NCBI GenBank assembly: GCA_049610565.1
Contig: JBMYZR010000001.1
Span: forward strand, 88,643 to 152,642
Length of the DNA stretch: 64,000 nt
Source of the DNA: UBA8752 sp049610565
GTDB lineage: Bacteria; Bacteroidota; Bacteroidia; Flavobacteriales_D; Sanyastnellaceae
Direction: 5' to 3'
Shown one piece after another: positions 61,221 through 64,000 of this stretch. The first letter of the stretch is position 1; the number at the start of each line of letters is the position of its first letter. The position numbers and the translations under genes were made by a program. A model generated the notes under the pieces. That model saw only the letters and a list, made by a program, of their open reading frames with translations. It had not been told where the DNA came from and searched no databases.

Positions 61221-62255
61221 ATGAAGACCGGCATCCTCCTGATCAACCTCGGCACCCCGGACAACCCCGGGCCCGGTGCCGTCGGACGCTACCTCACGGA
61301 ATTCCTGTCCGACGGGCGCGTCATCGACATCCCCTGGCTGCCCCGCCAGATCCTCGTGCGCGGCATCATTTCGCCACTGCGCCGCTTCCGGAGCTCCCGC
61401 GAATACAAGAAGGTCTGGACGGACGAAGGCTCGCCCCTGCTGCTGCACGGGTTGGAGCTGACCCGCAAGGTCTCCGAGCGCTGTACTGCGCTGGCTGAGC
61501 AGCACCCGGAGCTCGGTGAGCTGCACGTGCACTTCGCGATGCGCTACCAGAATCCGGGCATGCCCAAGGTGCTGGAGGAGATGCGCCAATGCGGCTATGA
61601 CCGCGTGGTCATTCTGCCGCTGTACGCCCAGTACGCGTCGGCCACCACCGGCAGCACGCTGGAGGAGGCCATGCGCCTGATCTCGAAGTGGTACGTCATC
61701 CCCGAGGTGCGGATGATCAGCCAATACTGGGACGACGAGGGCTACCTCTCCTGCTTCGAGGCCCGGGCGCGGAAATTCGACCTCGACAGCTACGACCACA
61801 TCCTGTTCAGCTACCACGGCGTGCCGACGCGGCAGGTGGACAAGGTCTACGAGGACCGGCGCTGTGCGAACCACAGCTGCGAATCCGAGATCAACGAGGA
61901 GAACAAGTTCTGCTACAAGGCCACCTGCTACGCGACCACGCGGGCGTTGGCCGAGCGCCTCGGCATCCCGGAGGACCGCTACACCGTGGCCTTCCAGAGC
62001 CGCCTCGACAAGAAGTGGCTGACGCCGTTCAGCGACAAGGTGGTCGAGGAGCGGGCCAAGGCCGGGGACAAGCGCCTGCTCGTCTTCTCCCCTGCCTTCG
62101 TGGCGGATTGCCTGGAGACGACGGTGGAAATCGGCGAGGAATACGTCGAGATCTTCGAGGAGGACGGCGGCGAGCACCTCGACCTCGTGCCGAGCCTCAA
62201 TGCCGAGGACGATTGGGCCGATGCGGTGACCGACCTCATCCGGCGCCATCTTTGA
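61221..62255 (+). CDS. hemH: ferrochelatase
   Basis: 344 residues from ATG 61221. It starts KTGILLINLGTPD, has the catalytic His in ILFSYHGVPTRQV (about residue 200), CYKATCYATT (about 235) and FQSRLDKKWLTP (about 265). It inserts ferrous iron into protoporphyrin IX to make haem. A TTG at 61209 is a possible earlier start. It is first in hemH-pabB-tilS, with pabB starting 2 bp after its stop. Confidence 0.95.
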   Translation: MKTGILLINLGTPDNPGPGAVGRYLTEFLSDGRVIDIPWLPRQILVRGIISPLRRFRSSREYKKVWTDEGSPLLLHGLELTRKVSERCTALAEQHPELGELHVHFAMRYQNPGMPKVLEEMRQCGYDRVVILPLYAQYASATTGSTLEEAMRLISKWYVIPEVRMISQYWDDEGYLSCFEARARKFDLDSYDHILFSYHGVPTRQVDKVYEDRRCANHSCESEINEENKFCYKATCYATTRALAERLGIPEDRYTVAFQSRLDKKWLTPFSDKVVEERAKAGDKRLLVFSPAFVADCLETTVEIGEEYVEIFEEDGGEHLDLVPSLNAEDDWADAVTDLIRRHL

Positions 62256-62257
62256 GG

Positions 62258-63616
62258 GTGCCCTTGCCTGCGTCTGCCCTGCCCCTTTCCCTGCCGGACC
62301 TCTCCGGACTGGCCGATGACCGGCCTTGGCTCCTGCTGGATGCCGCAGGGGGCGCCGAGGGGATGCACGGCTTTCTGATCGCCGGGGTAAGGCGCACGCT
62401 GGACCTGCCTTCCGCCGACCCTGACGCCTACCACCGCATCACCGAATTCGTTGGCGCGGCCTCGGGACGCTGCTTTGGCTGGATTGGTTACGACCAGCTC
62501 CGCGCCCACCCCCTGCTCGACCTTCCTGATCAACCCGAGGTCGCCGTGCCCCTTCCGGTGGCGCATTGGGTCGAACCCGAAGGGGTGCTCGCCTTTCACG
62601 GCACCGGTCCGGCTGCCCAAGTGGATTGGCTCGTTTCCCCGGACCCGGCCCTGGCCGAGCGCATGGAGCGTTCGCTTCGGACGGTCCGGCCCGCGGTGGG
62701 CAGCGACACCGGCCCACTGGCGGCCGGAGAGAGCGGCTTGGACGCCCAGCGCTACCGCGCAGCCTTTGACCGCGTCCACGGCCACATCCTCCGGGGCGAC
62801 GTCTACGAATTGAACCTCTGCCGCGAAATCCACGGCACCCTCCCGGATGGGTGGTGCCCGGACGCGGCCTTCGACCGGCTCACCTCAAAGACCTCCGCCC
62901 CGTTCTCCGCGCGACTGCATTGGAACGGCGTCGACATCCTGTGCGCCAGCCCGGAGCGGTTCCTCCGCCGGGAAGGCAATCGGCTCATCAGCCAGCCCAT
63001 CAAGGGCACGGCCCCGCGGCACCCGGACCCGGTGCGCGATGCCGCCATCGCGGAGCGGTTGCGGAACGACCCCAAGGAGCGCGCCGAAAACGTGATGATC
63101 ACCGACCTCGTCCGGAACGACCTCAGTCAGGTCGCTTGTCCGGCCAGCGTCGAAGTCGAAGAACTCTGCGGCATCCACAGCTTCCGCAACGTGCACCAGA
63201 TGATCTCCACGGTCACCTGCACCGTGCGGGGGGACCGCGGGTTTGCCGACATCCTGCGGGCCGCCTTCCCCATGGGCAGCATGACGGGCGCGCCCAAGAT
63301 CCGGGCGATGGAAATCACGGCCGAGGTGGAACCCGTTCGACGGGGCCTTTACTCCGGCGCGATCGGTTGGGCCGATCCCGACGGGCAAGGCAGCGTCGGC
63401 GATTTCGACCTCAACGTCGTCATCCGAACGGCCCTGGCCGACCGGGAATCCGGGCGGTGGAGCGTGCACGTCGGCGGCGCCATCACCGCCCTGGCTGAGG
63501 CGAGCGCCGAATGGGAGGAGACGCGCCTCAAGGCGAGGGCCGTGCTCGACGCCCTGGGCGCCCGGGAAATGGAGGACACCCCTGAATCTGCGACCTTGTC
63601 GGCGGATGGCCGATGA
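62258..63616 (+). CDS. pabB: aminodeoxychorismate synthase component I
   Basis: 452 residues from GTG 62258, the only start between the hemH stop and the conserved region. The chorismate-binding domain holds DVYELNLCREIH (about 180), the PabB-specific catalytic lysine motif QPIKGTAPRH (about 247), TDLVRNDLSQV (about 285) and MGSMTGAPKIRAME (about 340). It forms 4-amino-4-deoxychorismate for folate. The amidotransferase PabA and lyase PabC are not in the window. It overlaps tilS by 11 bp. Confidence 0.92.
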   Translation: MPLPASALPLSLPDLSGLADDRPWLLLDAAGGAEGMHGFLIAGVRRTLDLPSADPDAYHRITEFVGAASGRCFGWIGYDQLRAHPLLDLPDQPEVAVPLPVAHWVEPEGVLAFHGTGPAAQVDWLVSPDPALAERMERSLRTVRPAVGSDTGPLAAGESGLDAQRYRAAFDRVHGHILRGDVYELNLCREIHGTLPDGWCPDAAFDRLTSKTSAPFSARLHWNGVDILCASPERFLRREGNRLISQPIKGTAPRHPDPVRDAAIAERLRNDPKERAENVMITDLVRNDLSQVACPASVEVEELCGIHSFRNVHQMISTVTCTVRGDRGFADILRAAFPMGSMTGAPKIRAMEITAEVEPVRRGLYSGAIGWADPDGQGSVGDFDLNVVIRTALADRESGRWSVHVGGAITALAEASAEWEETRLKARAVLDALGAREMEDTPESATLSADGR

Positions 63617-64000
63617 ATGGACCCCCCTGACCGATGCCCTGCGGGCGCTGCTTTCGGAGCAGGGCCTGTCGGCGTCGCATCCTGTCGCCGTGGCCGTGTC
63701 CGGCGGTGCGGACTCCATGGCCTTGCTGCACGCCGCCTGTGCCGTCTCGCCTGATGTGACCGTCCTCCATGTCGACCACGGGCTCCGGGAGGATTCCGCG
63801 GCGGATCGCCAATTCGTGGAGGACGCGGCCGCAGCACTCGGATGCCGGTTCTTGTCCCACGTTGTGGAGGGCTTGGAGGAGCGTGCGCAAACGAATGGCC
63901 TTGGGCTCGAAGCGACGGCACGCGAGGAACGGTACGCTTGGTTCGCCGAGGTGCTCGACGAGGGCGACGTCCTGCTGACCGGTCACCACGCCGACGACCA
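63606..64000 (+). CDS. tilS: tRNA(Ile)-lysidine synthase, N-terminal part
   Basis: 131 residues to the right edge; the gene continues outside. ATP-pyrophosphatase P-loop AVSGGADSMALLHAA (about residue 32) is followed by VLHVDHGLREDSAADRQFV (about 52) and TGHHADD at the edge, the TilS signature. The enzyme converts the wobble C of tRNA-Ile(CAU) to lysidine. ATG 63606 overlaps the pabB end by 11 bp. Confidence 0.94.
   Translation, partial: MADEWTPLTDALRALLSEQGLSASHPVAVAVSGGADSMALLHAACAVSPDVTVLHVDHGLREDSAADRQFVEDAAAALGCRFLSHVVEGLEERAQTNGLGLEATAREERYAWFAEVLDEGDVLLTGHHADD

Noticed and set aside
59511..62249. 912-codon minus-strand open frame over lpdA and hemH
   Set aside because: It is opposite two clear housekeeping genes and has no recognisable domain.

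Overview
The window is a dense, GC-rich stretch of chromosome (61 complete genes, 2 cut by the window ends, no mobile element, CRISPR array or tRNA seen). It comes from a member of the Bacteroidota, probably a high-GC Flavobacteriales-like lineage. The evidence is a type IX secretion 'gliding motility' C-terminal domain (3506..6202), conserved Bacteroidota gene orders (pdxA-DUF177-rpmF-fabH-accB-accC; purH-mreBCD-mrdA-rodA), the DUF2795-type small acidic protein, and about 28 candidate promoters of the Bacteroidota form (-7 box TAnnTTTG). A run of Ns inside hflX shows this is a scaffolded assembly, perhaps a metagenome-assembled genome. Layout: 1-2.9 kb has recQ divergent from kdsD-tatC-lptB (Kdo/LPS supply, Tat export, LPS transport ATPase). 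2.9-6.2 kb has a large T9SS-secreted protein followed by riboflavin synthase. 6.3-11.4 kb holds pdxA and the fatty-acid initiation block (DUF177, rpmF, fabH, accB, accC), closed by a strong terminator. 11.5-15.6 kb, minus strand, has panD-UPF0104-rfaE2 and DUF3109-OmpA. 15.7-20.8 kb is a tight five-gene operon: radical SAM/SPASM, UPF0104, transsulfuration enzyme, kynurenine 3-monooxygenase, methylmalonyl-CoA epimerase. 20.8-21.5 kb is the only sizeable gene-free stretch and carries a duplicated double-hairpin repeat. 21.5-33.7 kb contains gdhA, an SDR, a membrane protein/cytochrome c pair, hflX, rbfA, a LolE-like permease, dus, a CPBP protease, ispD, superoxide dismutase, a C-terminal processing protease, a dCMP deaminase, a cobalamin adenosyltransferase and the DUF2795 gene. 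33.7-40.5 kb has an aspartokinase without ACT domains, a GNAT, cvpA, phosphohexomutase, rfbD, an outer-membrane protein and a MacB-like permease. 40.5-47.7 kb is purH plus the complete cell-elongation operon mreBCD-mrdA-rodA. 47.9-52.7 kb has a 1-Cys peroxiredoxin and the 2-oxoglutarate dehydrogenase E1/E2 genes. 52.8-59.7 kb, minus strand, has an RND-type exporter followed by a haem-oxygenase-like diiron protein, a SAM methyltransferase, a TauD-like dioxygenase, rfbA and a polyprenyl synthase. 59.7-64 kb has lpdA, hemH, pabB and the start of tilS. Most of this is housekeeping. The most interesting part is the diiron-oxidase-like protein, methyltransferase and Fe(II)/2-oxoglutarate oxygenase trio at 54.7-57.1 kb: two different iron oxygenase families and a methyltransferase packed into one transcription unit. 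Two tandem TGAC-N4-GTCA palindromes spaced 22 bp centre to centre, and a strong hairpin ending one base before the first start codon, precede it. It looks like a regulated small-molecule pathway that I cannot assign. A second window-wide signal is promoter architecture. Many -7 boxes end only 4-6 bases before the start codon, which predicts leaderless mRNAs. Of 61 complete genes, 58 end in TGA; the only three that end in TAA or TAG are exactly those whose stop codon forms the TA of the next gene's -7 box.
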